From positions 310,001 through 374,000 of the forward strand of contig NZ_JAGEOJ010000002.1 in assembly GCF_017573505.1 (NCBI RefSeq): a stretch of 64,000 nt of DNA. The letters run 5' to 3'. The position numbers were made by a program, and so were the translations under genes. Below are positions 36,127-46,912 of the stretch, in pieces. Each line of letters begins with the position of its first letter. Positions within the stretch are counted from its first letter, which is position 1. The notes under the pieces were generated by a model that saw nothing but the letters and a program-made list of their open reading frames with translations, was not told where the DNA came from and did not search any database. Source of the stretch: Actinomadura barringtoniae (GTDB taxonomy: Bacteria > Actinomycetota > Actinomycetes > Streptosporangiales > Streptosporangiaceae).

Positions 36127-36176
36127 CCGTACAGACCGCCAGCCGTACGGACCGCCAGCCGTACGGACCGCCAGCC
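36113..36176 (+). repeat. Four tandem 16-bp units overlapping the emfourin stop
   Basis: Units GTACAGACCGCTAGCC, GTACAGACCGCCAGCC, then GTACGGACCGCCAGCC twice. The TAG stop of the inhibitor gene is in unit 1 (36124-36126); in the other units the same place reads CAG. Family 1 copy 2 starts at the next base. Confidence 0.95.
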
Positions 36177-36241
36177 ACGCCGATCTTGCTCTCAGCGCCC
36201 TCATTTCGGCTGTTGAAGGGCGCTGAGAGCAAGATCGGCGT
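36177..36241. repeat. Family 1 dispersed hairpin, copy 2
   Basis: Arms 36177-36201 and 36217-36241 pair perfectly over 25 bp around a 15-nt loop unrelated to copy 1. Arm position 17 is C paired with G, the reverse of copy 1. It ends one base before the TAA of the GH13 gene and separates it from the convergent protease/inhibitor genes. Confidence 0.95.
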
Positions 36242-36242
36242 A

Positions 36243-37799
36243 TTAGAGGAGCCACGCGGCGGTGTCGGGCGGCAGGGTGCCGTCGGGTGTCGGGGCGCTG
36301 GAGAGCAGGATGTTGCCGCGCGGAAGGGGGGTGGGGGCCTCGCCGAGGTTGACGACGCAGGTGAGGCCGGAGTCGCGGGTGAACGCGAGCACGTTCTCCT
36401 CGCCGGGCAGCCAGGTCAGGTTCCCGTCGCCGAGCTCGCGGCGGCGGATGCGCAGGGCCTCCCGGTAGAGGCTGAGCATCGAGGACGGGTCGTCCTGCTG
36501 GGCCTCTACGGTGAGGTCGCGCCAGTCCGCCGGTTGCGGGAGCCACGGCTGGCCCTCGCCCTTTCCGAAGCCGAACGGGGGTTCGGCGCCCGACCAGGGC
36601 ATCGGGACGCGGCAGCCGTCGCGGCCGGGGTCGGTGCGGCCGGAACGTTCCCAAATCGGATCTTGGAGTAGCTCGCCGGGGATGTCCTCGACCTCGGGCA
36701 GGCCGAGCTCCTCGCCCTGGTAGATGTAGACCGAGCCGGGCAGCGCCATCGCCAGCAGCGCGGCCGCGCGGGCCCGCCTGGTGCCGAGCGCCCGGTCCGA
36801 CGGCTCGCCGAGGCGCCGGTCCTGGAGGTCGAACGAGGTGTCGCCACGCCCGTAACGGGTCACCGGCCGCACCACGTCGTGGTTGGACAGCACCCAGGTC
36901 GGCGGGGCGCCGAGCGGCACGTGCGTGGACAGCGTCGTGTCGATCACCTTGCGGAGCGCGGCGGGCTCCCACGGGCAGTTGAGGAAGTCGAAGTTGAACG
37001 CGGTGTGCATCTCGTCCGGCCGCAGGTAGCGGGCCAGGCGCTCCTGGTCGGGCAGCCACACCTCGCCGACCAGCATCCGGTCGGGGTAGGCGTCGGTGAC
37101 CTTGCGCCAGCCGCGGTAGACCTCGTGGACGCCGTCGCGGTCCTCGTAGGGGTGCAGGCCGTCCGGCTCGGCGTCGGGGTCCTTGACCAGCAGCGCCGCC
37201 GAGTCGATGCGGATGCCGTCCACGCCCCGCTCGTACCAGAACCGCAGCACGTCGTGGAACTCGCGGACCACCTCGGGGCTGTTCCAGTTGAAGTCGGGCT
37301 GCTCGGGGGCGAACAGGTGCAGGTACCACTCGCCGTCGGGCACCCGCGTCCAGGCCGGGCCGCCGAAGATCGACTGCCAGTCGTTCGGCGGGCCGTCGGC
37401 CAGGCCCTGCCGGAACCAGAACCGTTCCCTGGCGGGCGAGCCTGGACCGGCCTCCAGCGCCTCGCGGAACCAGGCCTGCCGGTCCGAGCCGTGGTTCGGC
37501 ACCACGTCCAGGATGACGCGCAGCCCGGCGTCGTGCGCCTCCCCGATGAAGGCCTCCGCCTCGGCCAGCGTGCCGAACACCGGCTCGATGCCCCGGTAGT
37601 CGGCCACGTCGTAGCCGCCGTCGGCCATCGGCGAGGGATACCAGGGGTTGAGCCACAACGCGTCCACGCCGAGCCCGGCGAGATAGGGCAGGCGCGCGCG
37701 CAGCCCGGCGATGTCGCCGACGCCGTCGCCGTCGCCGTCGGCGAAGCTGCGCGGGTAGACCTGGTAGATCACGGCTCCGCGCCACCAAGATTCGGGCAT
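36243..37799 (-). CDS. GH13 alpha-glucosidase (oligo-1,6-glucosidase/maltase type)
   Basis: 518 residues. Cleaves alpha-glucosidic linkages in imported oligosaccharides, in the cytosol. Four GH13 regions are visible: DVVPNH, GIRIDSAA with nucleophile Asp, the acid Glu in LVGEVWL, and VLSNHDV. The N-terminus WWRGAVIYQVYPRSFADGDGDGVGD is typical. Start ATG 37799 (MPESWWRG) was preferred; TTG 37805 and GTG 37808 are also in reach of AAGGAG. It is the last gene of the binding-protein/permease operon and probably digests its substrate. Confidence 0.92.
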   Translation of the reverse strand: MPESWWRGAVIYQVYPRSFADGDGDGVGDIAGLRARLPYLAGLGVDALWLNPWYPSPMADGGYDVADYRGIEPVFGTLAEAEAFIGEAHDAGLRVILDVVPNHGSDRQAWFREALEAGPGSPARERFWFRQGLADGPPNDWQSIFGGPAWTRVPDGEWYLHLFAPEQPDFNWNSPEVVREFHDVLRFWYERGVDGIRIDSAALLVKDPDAEPDGLHPYEDRDGVHEVYRGWRKVTDAYPDRMLVGEVWLPDQERLARYLRPDEMHTAFNFDFLNCPWEPAALRKVIDTTLSTHVPLGAPPTWVLSNHDVVRPVTRYGRGDTSFDLQDRRLGEPSDRALGTRRARAAALLAMALPGSVYIYQGEELGLPEVEDIPGELLQDPIWERSGRTDPGRDGCRVPMPWSGAEPPFGFGKGEGQPWLPQPADWRDLTVEAQQDDPSSMLSLYREALRIRRRELGDGNLTWLPGEENVLAFTRDSGLTCVVNLGEAPTPLPRGNILLSSAPTPDGTLPPDTAAWLL

Positions 37800-37844
37800 G
37801 CTCAACACAGCTCCTTACGTGTTCTGCAGGGACGGGGCCGGGAG

Positions 37845-38747
37845 TCAGCCCTTGAGTCCGCCGGCGGTGAGGCCGGCCATGATGTGCCTCTGGAAGATGA
37901 AGAAGACGACGATGGTGGGCAGGCTGGCGATGACCAGCGAGCCGATCAGCACGTTCTGCGGCACCTGCACCGCGAGCGAGGAGATCGCCACGCTGACCGT
38001 GCGCTTCTGCGAGTCGGGCAGCACCAGCAGCGGCCAGACGAAGTCGCGCCAGACGTTCACCACCGAGAAGATCGACACCACCCCGAGGATCGGCCGCGAC
38101 ACCGGCAGCACGATCGACCAGAGGATCCGCAGCGGCGAGGCGCCGTCGACCTCGGCGGCGTCGATCAGCTCGGTCGGGATCGAGTCGAAGAACCGCTTCA
38201 GCAGGAAGATGTTGAACGCGTTGGCGGCGGCCGGCAGCCAGATCGCCCACGGGGTGTTCAGCAGGTTCACGTGCAGCAGCGGCAGGTCCTTCACGGTCAG
38301 GTAGGCCGGCAGCAGGATGACCATCGGCGGGATCATCAGCGTGGCCAGCATCATCGCCAGGATCGCCTTGCCCAGCAGCGGGCGCAGCTTGGACAGCGCG
38401 TACGCCGCCGTGACGTCGATCCCGAGCGTGAACAGCCACGCCCCGAGCGCGTAGATGAAGGTGTTGCGCAGGTAGAGGCCGAGGTCGAGCTGGTGCCAGG
38501 CCTCCTTGTAGCCGGCGAAGCTCGCGTGCTTGGGGAACACGTCCGGCGGCACCTGGGCCAGTTCGTTCGGCGACTTCATCGCGCCGGTGACCATCCAGTA
38601 CAGCGGGAAGACGAACACGAACGTGAACGTCACCATCACCACGGCCCACAGCAGCCAGTAGACGGTCTTCCCGCGTCCGGTGTTGAGGGCGCGGCTGGAG
38701 ATCAGCGTGCGCGTGCCCGCGCTCTGAAAGGCGGCCTTGGAAGCCAT
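37845..38747 (-). CDS. Carbohydrate ABC transporter permease, MalG type
   Basis: 300 residues with six hydrophobic helices. N-terminal LLWAVVMVTFTFVFVFPLYWMV, the MalG-type coupling loop ELIDAAEVDGASPLRILWSIVLPVSRPILG, and C-terminal QRHIMAGLTAGGLKG (the GxxKG tail of the family). Forms the channel with the MalF-type partner directly upstream; no ATPase gene is present, so a shared MsiK-like ATPase elsewhere is likely, as usual in actinomycetes (inference). Confidence 0.94.
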   Translation of the reverse strand: MASKAAFQSAGTRTLISSRALNTGRGKTVYWLLWAVVMVTFTFVFVFPLYWMVTGAMKSPNELAQVPPDVFPKHASFAGYKEAWHQLDLGLYLRNTFIYALGAWLFTLGIDVTAAYALSKLRPLLGKAILAMMLATLMIPPMVILLPAYLTVKDLPLLHVNLLNTPWAIWLPAAANAFNIFLLKRFFDSIPTELIDAAEVDGASPLRILWSIVLPVSRPILGVVSIFSVVNVWRDFVWPLLVLPDSQKRTVSVAISSLAVQVPQNVLIGSLVIASLPTIVVFFIFQRHIMAGLTAGGLKG

Positions 38748-38749
38748 GA

Positions 38750-39682
38750 CTACCGCGCCTCCTCTCGCGAAACGCGCAGATAGATGGCCGAGAACACCAT
38801 CAGCACGAGCATGAGCATCAGCCCGAGCGCGCCGCCCCCGCCGAAGTTGTTGAAGTTGAAGGCGTACTGGTACATCAGGTAGGCGACCGTGACGGTCGAG
38901 TCCTCCGGGCCGCCGCCGGTCAGCAGGTACGGCTCGATGAACACCTGCATGGTCGCGATGATCTGCAGAAGCAGCATCACCAGCAGGATCAGCCGCGTCT
39001 GCGGGATCGTGATGTGCCGGATCCGGCGGAAGAGCCCGGCCCCGTCCAGCTCCGCCGCCTCGTACAGCTCCCCGGGAATGGTCTGCAGCGCGGCCAGGTA
39101 GATCAGCGTGCCGCTGCCCAGGTTCATCCAGGTGGAGACCAGCACCAGCGAGATCAGCGCGGTGTCGGTCGAGTCCAGCCAGCTCAGCCCCGGCAGCTGC
39201 GCCGCGTGCAGGATCTGGTTGAACAGGCCCGGCCCCGGGTCGTAGAACCACTTGAAGAGCAGCACCGCGGCCGCGGGCGGCAGCATCACCGGCAGGTAGA
39301 CCACGAAGCGCAGGTAGGCGCGGGCGTGGCGCAACTCGTTCAGCACGATCGCGATGACGAACGGCACCGCGTACCCGACGACCAGCGCCAGCAGGGTGAA
39401 CGCGGCGGTGTTCAGCCAGGCGTCGTTGAAGACCGGGTCGGCGATGACCGTCGTGAAGTTGTCGAGGCCGACCCACGTCGGCGCACCGACGAAGTTGGTC
39501 TTCTGGAAACTGAGCAGCACCTCCCGGACGATCGGGTACCAGGAGAAGATCGCGAAGCAGATCAGGGCGCCGCACAGGAACCCGTAGGCGGTCAGATTGC
39601 GCTGCACCCCCCGCCGGCGACGCGGCGACATGCGTGCCGTCGTCGCCCGGCGGAGTCGTGCCGCGATCGGGGCGGTCGTCAT
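38750..39682 (-). CDS. Carbohydrate ABC transporter permease, MalF type
   Basis: 310 residues, six helices. Seen: AYGFLCGALICFAIFSWYPIVREVLLSFQK, DNFTTVIADPVFNDAWLNT, and the coupling loop ELYEAAELDGAGLFRRIRHITIPQTR. Two bases separate the start from the binding-protein stop, and the gene ends next to the second permease start. Inner-membrane half of the sugar importer. Confidence 0.94.
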   Translation of the reverse strand: MTTAPIAARLRRATTARMSPRRRRGVQRNLTAYGFLCGALICFAIFSWYPIVREVLLSFQKTNFVGAPTWVGLDNFTTVIADPVFNDAWLNTAAFTLLALVVGYAVPFVIAIVLNELRHARAYLRFVVYLPVMLPPAAAVLLFKWFYDPGPGLFNQILHAAQLPGLSWLDSTDTALISLVLVSTWMNLGSGTLIYLAALQTIPGELYEAAELDGAGLFRRIRHITIPQTRLILLVMLLLQIIATMQVFIEPYLLTGGGPEDSTVTVAYLMYQYAFNFNNFGGGGALGLMLMLVLMVFSAIYLRVSREEAR

Positions 39683-39684
39683 GC

Positions 39685-41061
39685 TCAACTGGCCCTGGCC
39701 AGAACGGCGTCGGCCTTCTTCTGTGCGTCGCCGAGCAGCTGGTCGATGTTGGCGTCCTGCCTGGTCAGCACGGCGGAGACGACGCTGTCGAGGATCGCGT
39801 AGAGCTGCTGGGCGTGGCCGGGCTCGAGCTTGCCGGGGACGGTGTTGTAGGCGTCCTCGTACGGCTTGAAGTTGCCGACGGGCAGGTTCGCGGAGGCGGC
39901 GCGGAGCTGGCGGTCCTGCTGGCCGACCGCGTTCGCGGCGAAGAGCTTCGGCTGCGGAAGGCCGACCGGGCGGCCGTCGGTCTTGGCGCGCGCGTAGTTG
40001 AGCTGACCCTGGCCCGGGGTGAGGCAGTAGTAGTCCAGCCACAGCAGCCCAGCCTTGATCTTCTCCGGGGAGGCCTTGGCGTTGAACATGTAGCCGTCGC
40101 CGCCCATGAGCGTGCCGGTCGAGCCGGGGATCGGGGCCATGCCGAAGTCGTCGTACTTGGCCTTGAACTGGTCGACGAGCGCGGTCGCGTTGTCGGGCGC
40201 GCCGAGGTACATGCCGAGCTTGCCCGCGGCCATCATCCGCTGGATGTCGGCGTCGATGAGCAGCTGCTTGGTGCCCATCGAGTTGTCGGTCCAGCGCATG
40301 TCCTTGAGGTTCTGCAGTACGGCCTTGCCCTGCGGGGTGTTGAAGGCCGCCTTCTTGCCGTCGGCCGACACCATGTCGCCGCCCTGGCTGTAGACCGAGG
40401 TGGTGAAGTGCCAGCCGCCCTGGTTCTTGGCGCTCAGCTCGGCGTACCCGGTGATCCCGTCGCCGAGGGCGCTGATCTTCTTGGCGGCGTCGCGCACCTC
40501 GGCCCAGCTCTTGGGCGGGGTGTCGGGGTTCAGGCCGGCCTTCCTGAAGAGCGCGCGGTTGTAGAACAGGCCCATCGAGTAGTTCTGGCGCGGCAGGCCG
40601 TAGACCTTGTCGCCGTCCTTGAAGACCTTCTCGACCGCCGGGTCCACGCTCGGGTACTGCTTCGAGAGGCCGATGTACGGCGTGATGTCGGCGGCCTGCC
40701 GGTTGTTGATGATGCTGCGCGAGTCGGTGAAGTAGACGTAGAAGACGTCCTCGAGCTGGTTACCGGCGAGCTTGGCCTGGAAGGTGTTCGGGTCCTGGCA
40801 GGGGAAGGCGTCCTTGCCGTCGATCGTGATGTTCGGATGCAGCTTCTGGAACGCGGCGACGTCCTCGAGCCATTCCTTGCGCTGGGCGGTCTGGCTCTTG
40901 GCGGGCATGCAGCCGACCGAGATCGTCACCTTGGCGTCGGCGGCGAGCGGCTGGTCCTTCTTGGTCTTGCTGTCGGAGTCGTCCCCGCCGCAGGCGGCGA
41001 GGGTCGCTCCGAGGGAAGCGACGAGCAGGGGCGCGAGAATCCGGGATCTCGTGAAGGTCAT
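39685..41061 (-). CDS. Extracellular sugar-binding lipoprotein
   Basis: 458 residues, SBP family 1. Signal peptide with lipobox LAACGG, then a ligand-binding fold with MGLFYNRALFRKAGLNPDTPPKSWAEVRDAAKKI, AKLGMYLGAPDN and LMGGDGYMFNAKAS. It feeds the two permeases below. The GH13 partner suggests an alpha-glucoside such as maltose, trehalose or isomaltose. ATG 41061 has AAGGGAAA upstream. Confidence 0.93.
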   Translation of the reverse strand: MTFTRSRILAPLLVASLGATLAACGGDDSDSKTKKDQPLAADAKVTISVGCMPAKSQTAQRKEWLEDVAAFQKLHPNITIDGKDAFPCQDPNTFQAKLAGNQLEDVFYVYFTDSRSIINNRQAADITPYIGLSKQYPSVDPAVEKVFKDGDKVYGLPRQNYSMGLFYNRALFRKAGLNPDTPPKSWAEVRDAAKKISALGDGITGYAELSAKNQGGWHFTTSVYSQGGDMVSADGKKAAFNTPQGKAVLQNLKDMRWTDNSMGTKQLLIDADIQRMMAAGKLGMYLGAPDNATALVDQFKAKYDDFGMAPIPGSTGTLMGGDGYMFNAKASPEKIKAGLLWLDYYCLTPGQGQLNYARAKTDGRPVGLPQPKLFAANAVGQQDRQLRAASANLPVGNFKPYEDAYNTVPGKLEPGHAQQLYAILDSVVSAVLTRQDANIDQLLGDAQKKADAVLARAS

Positions 41062-41142
41062 CGGGGTGGTTTCCCTTCTGGACGTCAGCCAGGTGCGAGA
41101 AACATACAGAGACCTACATCACGGAGCAATAGATGAATTAAC

Positions 41143-41150
41143 TTACGCAA
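41143..41150. promoter_or_regulatory. LacI half-site-like sequence before the sugar-binding gene
   Basis: TTACGCAA within an AT-rich stretch (41130-41155) resembles the arms of the palindrome at 42196 (ACGCAA and TTGCGT). Candidate operator or overlap with the promoter of the transport operon. Confidence 0.35.
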
Positions 41151-41161
41151 AAAGCTGACAT

Positions 41162-42172
41162 TCAGCCTCGCGGGGCCGGTCCCGTCGACGCCCTGACCAC
41201 CAGCTCCGGCTCGTAGAGCAGCTCCTCGGCGGCGACCGTGCCGCCCTCGACCTGCCCGGTCAGCAGCGTCACCGCGGCCCGCCCGATCGCCTCGATCGGC
41301 TGCCGCACGGTGGTGAGCGGCGGGTTCACGCAGTTCATGAACGCCGAGTCGTCGTAGCCGACCACCGAGACGTCCTCGGGCACCGAGAGCCCGAGCCGGC
41401 GGACCGCGCGGATCACGCCGAGCGCCAGCGGGTCGCTCGCGCAGATGATCCCGGTGACGCCCGCGCTGATCAACGCCCCGGTCACGGCCTGGCCGCCCTC
41501 CAGCGAGAACATGCTGCGCTTCACCCAGGCGTCGGGGATCTCGATCCCGGCCTGGCCCGCCGCGGCGCGCGCGGCGGCGAGCTTGCGGGCGCTCGGCACG
41601 TGGTCCTCGGGGCCGAGCACCAGCCCGATCCGCTCGTGCCCGAGCGAGTGCAGGTGCGCGAACGACTGCTCGGCCGCGACCGCGTCGTCGGCTGAGACCT
41701 GCGGAAAGTCCAGCTTGTCGGCCGCCGCGTTCACCAGCACGACCGGCAGCCGCACCTCGATCAGCCTGCGGTAGTGCTCGTGCGAGGCGTCGGCCTCGGC
41801 GTACAGCCCGCCCTCGAAGACGACCCCCGAGGCCTGCTGCTGGAGCAGCATCTCCACGTAGTCGGCCTCCGACAGGCCGCCCGGCGTGAGCGCGCACAGC
41901 ACCGGCGTGAACCCGCGCTGCGCCAGCGCTCCCCCGATCACCTCGGCCAGCGCCGGAAAGATCGGGTTGCCCAGCTCGGGCACCACGAGCCCGACCAGCC
42001 GGGCCCGCTCGCCGCGCAGCTGCGTCGGCCGCTCGTACCCCAGCACGTCCAGCGCGGTCAGCACCGCCGCCCTGGTGGAGTCGGAGACCCCCGGCTTCCC
42101 GTTCAGCACCCGGCTGACGGTGGCCTCACTGACCCCGACCTTTTTCGCGACCTCGGCGAGACGACGTGTCAT
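41162..42172 (-). CDS. LacI-family transcriptional regulator
   Basis: 336 residues. N-terminal DNA-binding helix RRLAEVAKKVGVSEATVSRVLNGKPGVSDSTR and hinge VLGYERP, then a periplasmic-binding-like domain for a sugar effector (LVGLVVPELGNPIFPALAEVIGGAL, GIICASDPLALGVIRAVRRLG, VVGYDDSAFMN). ATG 42172. It precedes the sugar transport operon in the same direction by 100 bp and most likely represses it and itself through the palindromes noted here. Confidence 0.94.
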   Translation of the reverse strand: MTRRLAEVAKKVGVSEATVSRVLNGKPGVSDSTRAAVLTALDVLGYERPTQLRGERARLVGLVVPELGNPIFPALAEVIGGALAQRGFTPVLCALTPGGLSEADYVEMLLQQQASGVVFEGGLYAEADASHEHYRRLIEVRLPVVLVNAAADKLDFPQVSADDAVAAEQSFAHLHSLGHERIGLVLGPEDHVPSARKLAAARAAAGQAGIEIPDAWVKRSMFSLEGGQAVTGALISAGVTGIICASDPLALGVIRAVRRLGLSVPEDVSVVGYDDSAFMNCVNPPLTTVRQPIEAIGRAAVTLLTGQVEGGTVAAEELLYEPELVVRASTGPAPRG

Positions 42173-42195
42173 GCCGGAAACCTTACGACAGATCG

Positions 42196-42212
42196 ACGCA
42201 AGCTGCTTGCGT
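42196..42212. promoter_or_regulatory. Palindromic operator upstream of lacI-type gene
   Basis: ACGCAAGCTGCTTGCGT is a perfect 8-1-8 palindrome 23 bp upstream of the regulator start. A TGACTTTGCGAAAAA element follows it. This is the usual layout of an autoregulated LacI repressor. Confidence 0.65.
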
Positions 42213-42254
42213 GACTTTGCGAAAAAACTCGACGAGAACCCGGGAGGCAACACA

Positions 42255-42295
42255 GAACGCCCCCGATCACGAGGTCATCACGATCGGGGGCGTTC
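42255..42295 (-). terminator. leuA terminator
   Basis: GAACGCCCCCGATC (42255-42268) pairs perfectly with 42282-42295 around a 13-nt loop, 106 nt past the leuA stop. The first ten bases of the stem also occur in the urtE terminator. Confidence 0.8.
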
Positions 42296-42401
42296 AGCGA
42301 CCACACACGGCGGATCACACCGTTGTGATCGGGCTTGGGTCCGGACGCGCGGGCTTATGGCCGCGCGCGGCGGATGTTCGGGGAGCTCTGCGTCGGGCGC
42401 G

Positions 42402-44254
<1,853 letters not shown>

Positions 44255-44325
44255 CCAAGTTACGGAAACAAAGTCCGCCATTTGAGACGCCTCCGCGCAC
44301 GCTCCGTCCGCATGATGAACGACGC

Positions 44326-44359
44326 GAACGCCCCCGCCCATTCCCGGGCGGGGGCGTTC
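44326..44359 (-). terminator. urt operon terminator
   Basis: GAACGCCCCCGCCC (44326-44339) pairs perfectly with 44346-44359 around a 6-nt loop, 20 nt past the urtE stop. It insulates the leuL-leuA promoter (44255-44325) from the urt operon. Confidence 0.9.
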
Positions 44360-44379
44360 ACGCTGATCAAAGGGCCTGA

Positions 44380-45084
44380 TCAGACGGCCAGAAGCCGCTT
44401 GACGTCGGCGTCGCGGAGGTCCTCGGCGGTGCCGGCGCGCCGGACCGCGCCGCCCTCGATGATCACGAATCCGTCGGCCAGCCGGAGGACCAGCTCCAGG
44501 TACTGCTCGACCAGCAGGACCGCCAGCCCCTTCTCCTTGTTGAGCCGCTCGATGGCCGCCTCGATCTCGGCGACGATCGAGGGCTGGATGCCCTCGGTCG
44601 GCTCGTCCAGGATCAGCATGCGCGGGCGGGTGACCAGTGCGCGGGCGATCGCGAGCTGCTGTTGCTGGCCGCCCGACAGGAAGCCCGCCTTGCGGCCGAG
44701 CATCTCGGTCAGGCGCGGGAAGACCTCCAGCGCCTCGTCGATCGCGGCCCTGTCCTTGTGCCGCGACGCCTCCAGCGTGACCCGCAGGTTCTCGGCCACG
44801 GTGAGCTGCGGGAACGTCTCGTGCCCCTGCGGCACGTAGCCCATCCCGCGCCGCACCCGCTCGTAGGTGGGCAGCCTGGTCACGTCCTCGCCGTCGAAGA
44901 CGATCTTCCCCGCGGTGGGCGCCAGCACGCCCATGATCGAGTTGAGGAGGGTGGTCTTGCCGACGCCGTTGCGGCCCATGACGCACATGAGCGTCCCGGC
45001 CTCGACCGTGACGTCCACCCCGAACAGCACGCGGGCGCGCCCGTAGGCGGCCTGCAATCCGGTGACTTCGAGCATCGGGCTCAT
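44380..45084 (-). CDS. urtE: Urea ABC transporter ATP-binding subunit UrtE
   Basis: 234 residues, LivF-like. Walker A GRNGVGKTT, Q-loop YVPQGHETFPQLTV, signature LSGGQQQQLAIARAL, Walker B MLILDEPTEGIQPS. The phrase TEGIQPSIV is characteristic of UrtE. It overlaps urtD by 4 nt and closes the five-gene operon. Confidence 0.93.
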   Translation of the reverse strand: MSPMLEVTGLQAAYGRARVLFGVDVTVEAGTLMCVMGRNGVGKTTLLNSIMGVLAPTAGKIVFDGEDVTRLPTYERVRRGMGYVPQGHETFPQLTVAENLRVTLEASRHKDRAAIDEALEVFPRLTEMLGRKAGFLSGGQQQQLAIARALVTRPRMLILDEPTEGIQPSIVAEIEAAIERLNKEKGLAVLLVEQYLELVLRLADGFVIIEGGAVRRAGTAEDLRDADVKRLLAV

Positions 45085-45833
45085 GCGGCCTCCTCGCGGC
45101 TGCGGCCCAGGTAGACCTCCTGAACGCGGGGATCCTTCTGGACGGTGGCGACGTCGCCCTCGACCAGCACGGTGCCCTCGTGCAGCACCGTCACCTGCGA
45201 GGCGTACCGGCGCAGGAACTCCATGTCATGCTCCACCACGACCACCGTGTGGTCCTTGGCGATCTCGGTGAGCAGCTCGCCGGTGCGCTCCCGCTCGTCC
45301 TGGCTCATGCCCGCGACCGGCTCGTCCAGCAGCAGCAGCCTGGGCTGCTGCGCGATGAGCATGCCGATCTCCAGCCACTGCCGCTGCCCGTGCGACAGCA
45401 CCCCGGCGGGCCTGTCCGCCAGTTCGCCGAGCCCGATCGTGTCCAGCACGGACGCGACGGTGTCGGACACCCCGCGCCGCTGGCGGAACAGGCTGACGAG
45501 CGGGCGGCGGAAGCTCACCGCCAGGTCGAGGTTCTCCAGAACGGTCAGCTCCTCGAAGACGACCGAGGTCTGGAACGTGCGGCCGATGCCGAGCCGCACG
45601 ATCCTGTGCTCCTTGCGCCCGGTCAGCTCCGTGCCGCCGAACCGGACCGTCCCGGCGGCAGGCCTGGTCAGCCCGGTGATGACGTCGATGAGCGTGGTCT
45701 TGCCCGCGCCGTTCGGGCCGATGAGGAAGCGCAGCTCCCCCTCCCCCACCGTCAGGTCCACGCCGTTGATCGCGCGGAAGCCGTCGAAGACGACCTCCAG
45801 CCCGCGGATCTCCAGCAGCGTTCCCTCACTCAC
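45081..45833 (-). CDS. urtD: Urea ABC transporter ATP-binding subunit UrtD
   Basis: 250 residues, LivG-like. Walker A GPNGAGKTTLID, signature LSHGQRQWLEIGMLI (the SHGQ form typical of UrtD), Walker B LLLLDEPVAGMS and VVVVEHDMEFLR. The GTG start overlaps the urtC stop (GTGA). Confidence 0.94.
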   Translation of the reverse strand: MSEGTLLEIRGLEVVFDGFRAINGVDLTVGEGELRFLIGPNGAGKTTLIDVITGLTRPAAGTVRFGGTELTGRKEHRIVRLGIGRTFQTSVVFEELTVLENLDLAVSFRRPLVSLFRQRRGVSDTVASVLDTIGLGELADRPAGVLSHGQRQWLEIGMLIAQQPRLLLLDEPVAGMSQDERERTGELLTEIAKDHTVVVVEHDMEFLRRYASQVTVLHEGTVLVEGDVATVQKDPRVQEVYLGRSREEAA

Positions 45834-46912
45834 GCGGCCACCTCCTCCTTGACCGTGGCCGCGACCCGCGGGGGCGCCTCGCGGCGGCGGGCGATCGCGT
45901 CGCGGATCTGCTCGTACACCCCGACCGCGCCCTTCGGGGCCAGCGTCATCACCAGGATGAACAGCGCGCCCTCCAGGTAGAGCCAGCCGCCCGCCCACTG
46001 CTCGCTGAACGAGGTCTTGGCGTAGTTCATGAGCACGGCGCCGAGGATCGCTCCGGCGAGGGCGTACCGGCCGCCGACCGCGACCGCCACGACCAGCTCC
46101 AGCGACGGCACGACACCGAGCAGCGACGGCGAGATGATCCCGACCACCGGCACGAACAGCGCCCCGGCGATGCCCGCCATCCCCGCCGAGACCGCGAACG
46201 TGATCGTCTTGACCGTGGCGGGGTTGTAGCCGAGGAAGCGCACCCGGTCCTCACCGTCGCGCACCGCCACCAGCAGCCGCCCGAACCGGCTCTTCACCAG
46301 CTGCCGGGCACCCAGGTAGAGGATCCCGAGCACGACGGCGGTCACGAAGTAGGTGATCCGCTGGGTGCTCTCTGCCTCGGGGTCCTTGCCGAAGAAGTCG
46401 TAGAAGTTGGTCATGCCGTTCGTGCCGCCGGTGAGGCCCTGCCGGCCGACCAGCAGGATGACGAACGCCGCCGCGAGCGCCTGCGTCAGGATCGCGAAGT
46501 AGGCGCCGCGCACCCGCTGCCGGAACACCAGCACGCCGAGCGCGACCGCGACCAGCACCGGGACGACGATCACCGCGGCGAGCGCGAAGCCCACGTTGGA
46601 GAACGGCTTCCAGATGAGCGGCAGCTTCTCCACGCCACTCCAGGTCATGAAGTCGGGCAGGTCGCCGCCCGCGTCGTGCAGCTTCAGGTACATCGCCATG
46701 GCGTAGCCGCCGAGGCCGAAGAACACGCCCTGGCCGAGGGTCAGCATGCCGCCCTGACCCCAGGCCAGGCCGATGCCGAGGGCGGCGATGGCGAAGCACA
46801 GGTACTTGGCCAGCTCGTCCAGCCGGAAGGCGGGCAGCGCGACCGGCGCCACCACCAGCACCAGGACGGCGACCGAGGCGAAGAGCGCGTATCCGCGTAG
46901 CCGCGCGCTCAT
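45830..46912 (-). CDS. urtC: Urea ABC transporter permease UrtC
   Basis: 360 residues, LivM-like with about ten helices. GLAWGQGGMLTLGQGVFFGLGGYAMAMYLKL and GRQGLTGGTNGMTNFYDFFG are typical of UrtC, as is the ERRRE-like basic C-terminus. ATG 46912 overlaps the urtB stop. Confidence 0.93.
   Translation of the reverse strand: MSARLRGYALFASVAVLVLVVAPVALPAFRLDELAKYLCFAIAALGIGLAWGQGGMLTLGQGVFFGLGGYAMAMYLKLHDAGGDLPDFMTWSGVEKLPLIWKPFSNVGFALAAVIVVPVLVAVALGVLVFRQRVRGAYFAILTQALAAAFVILLVGRQGLTGGTNGMTNFYDFFGKDPEAESTQRITYFVTAVVLGILYLGARQLVKSRFGRLLVAVRDGEDRVRFLGYNPATVKTITFAVSAGMAGIAGALFVPVVGIISPSLLGVVPSLELVVAVAVGGRYALAGAILGAVLMNYAKTSFSEQWAGGWLYLEGALFILVMTLAPKGAVGVYEQIRDAIARRREAPPRVAATVKEEVAA

Noticed and set aside
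36113..36176. Tandem 16-bp units as a CRISPR array
   Set aside because: The units are directly adjacent with no spacers, and there are no cas genes.
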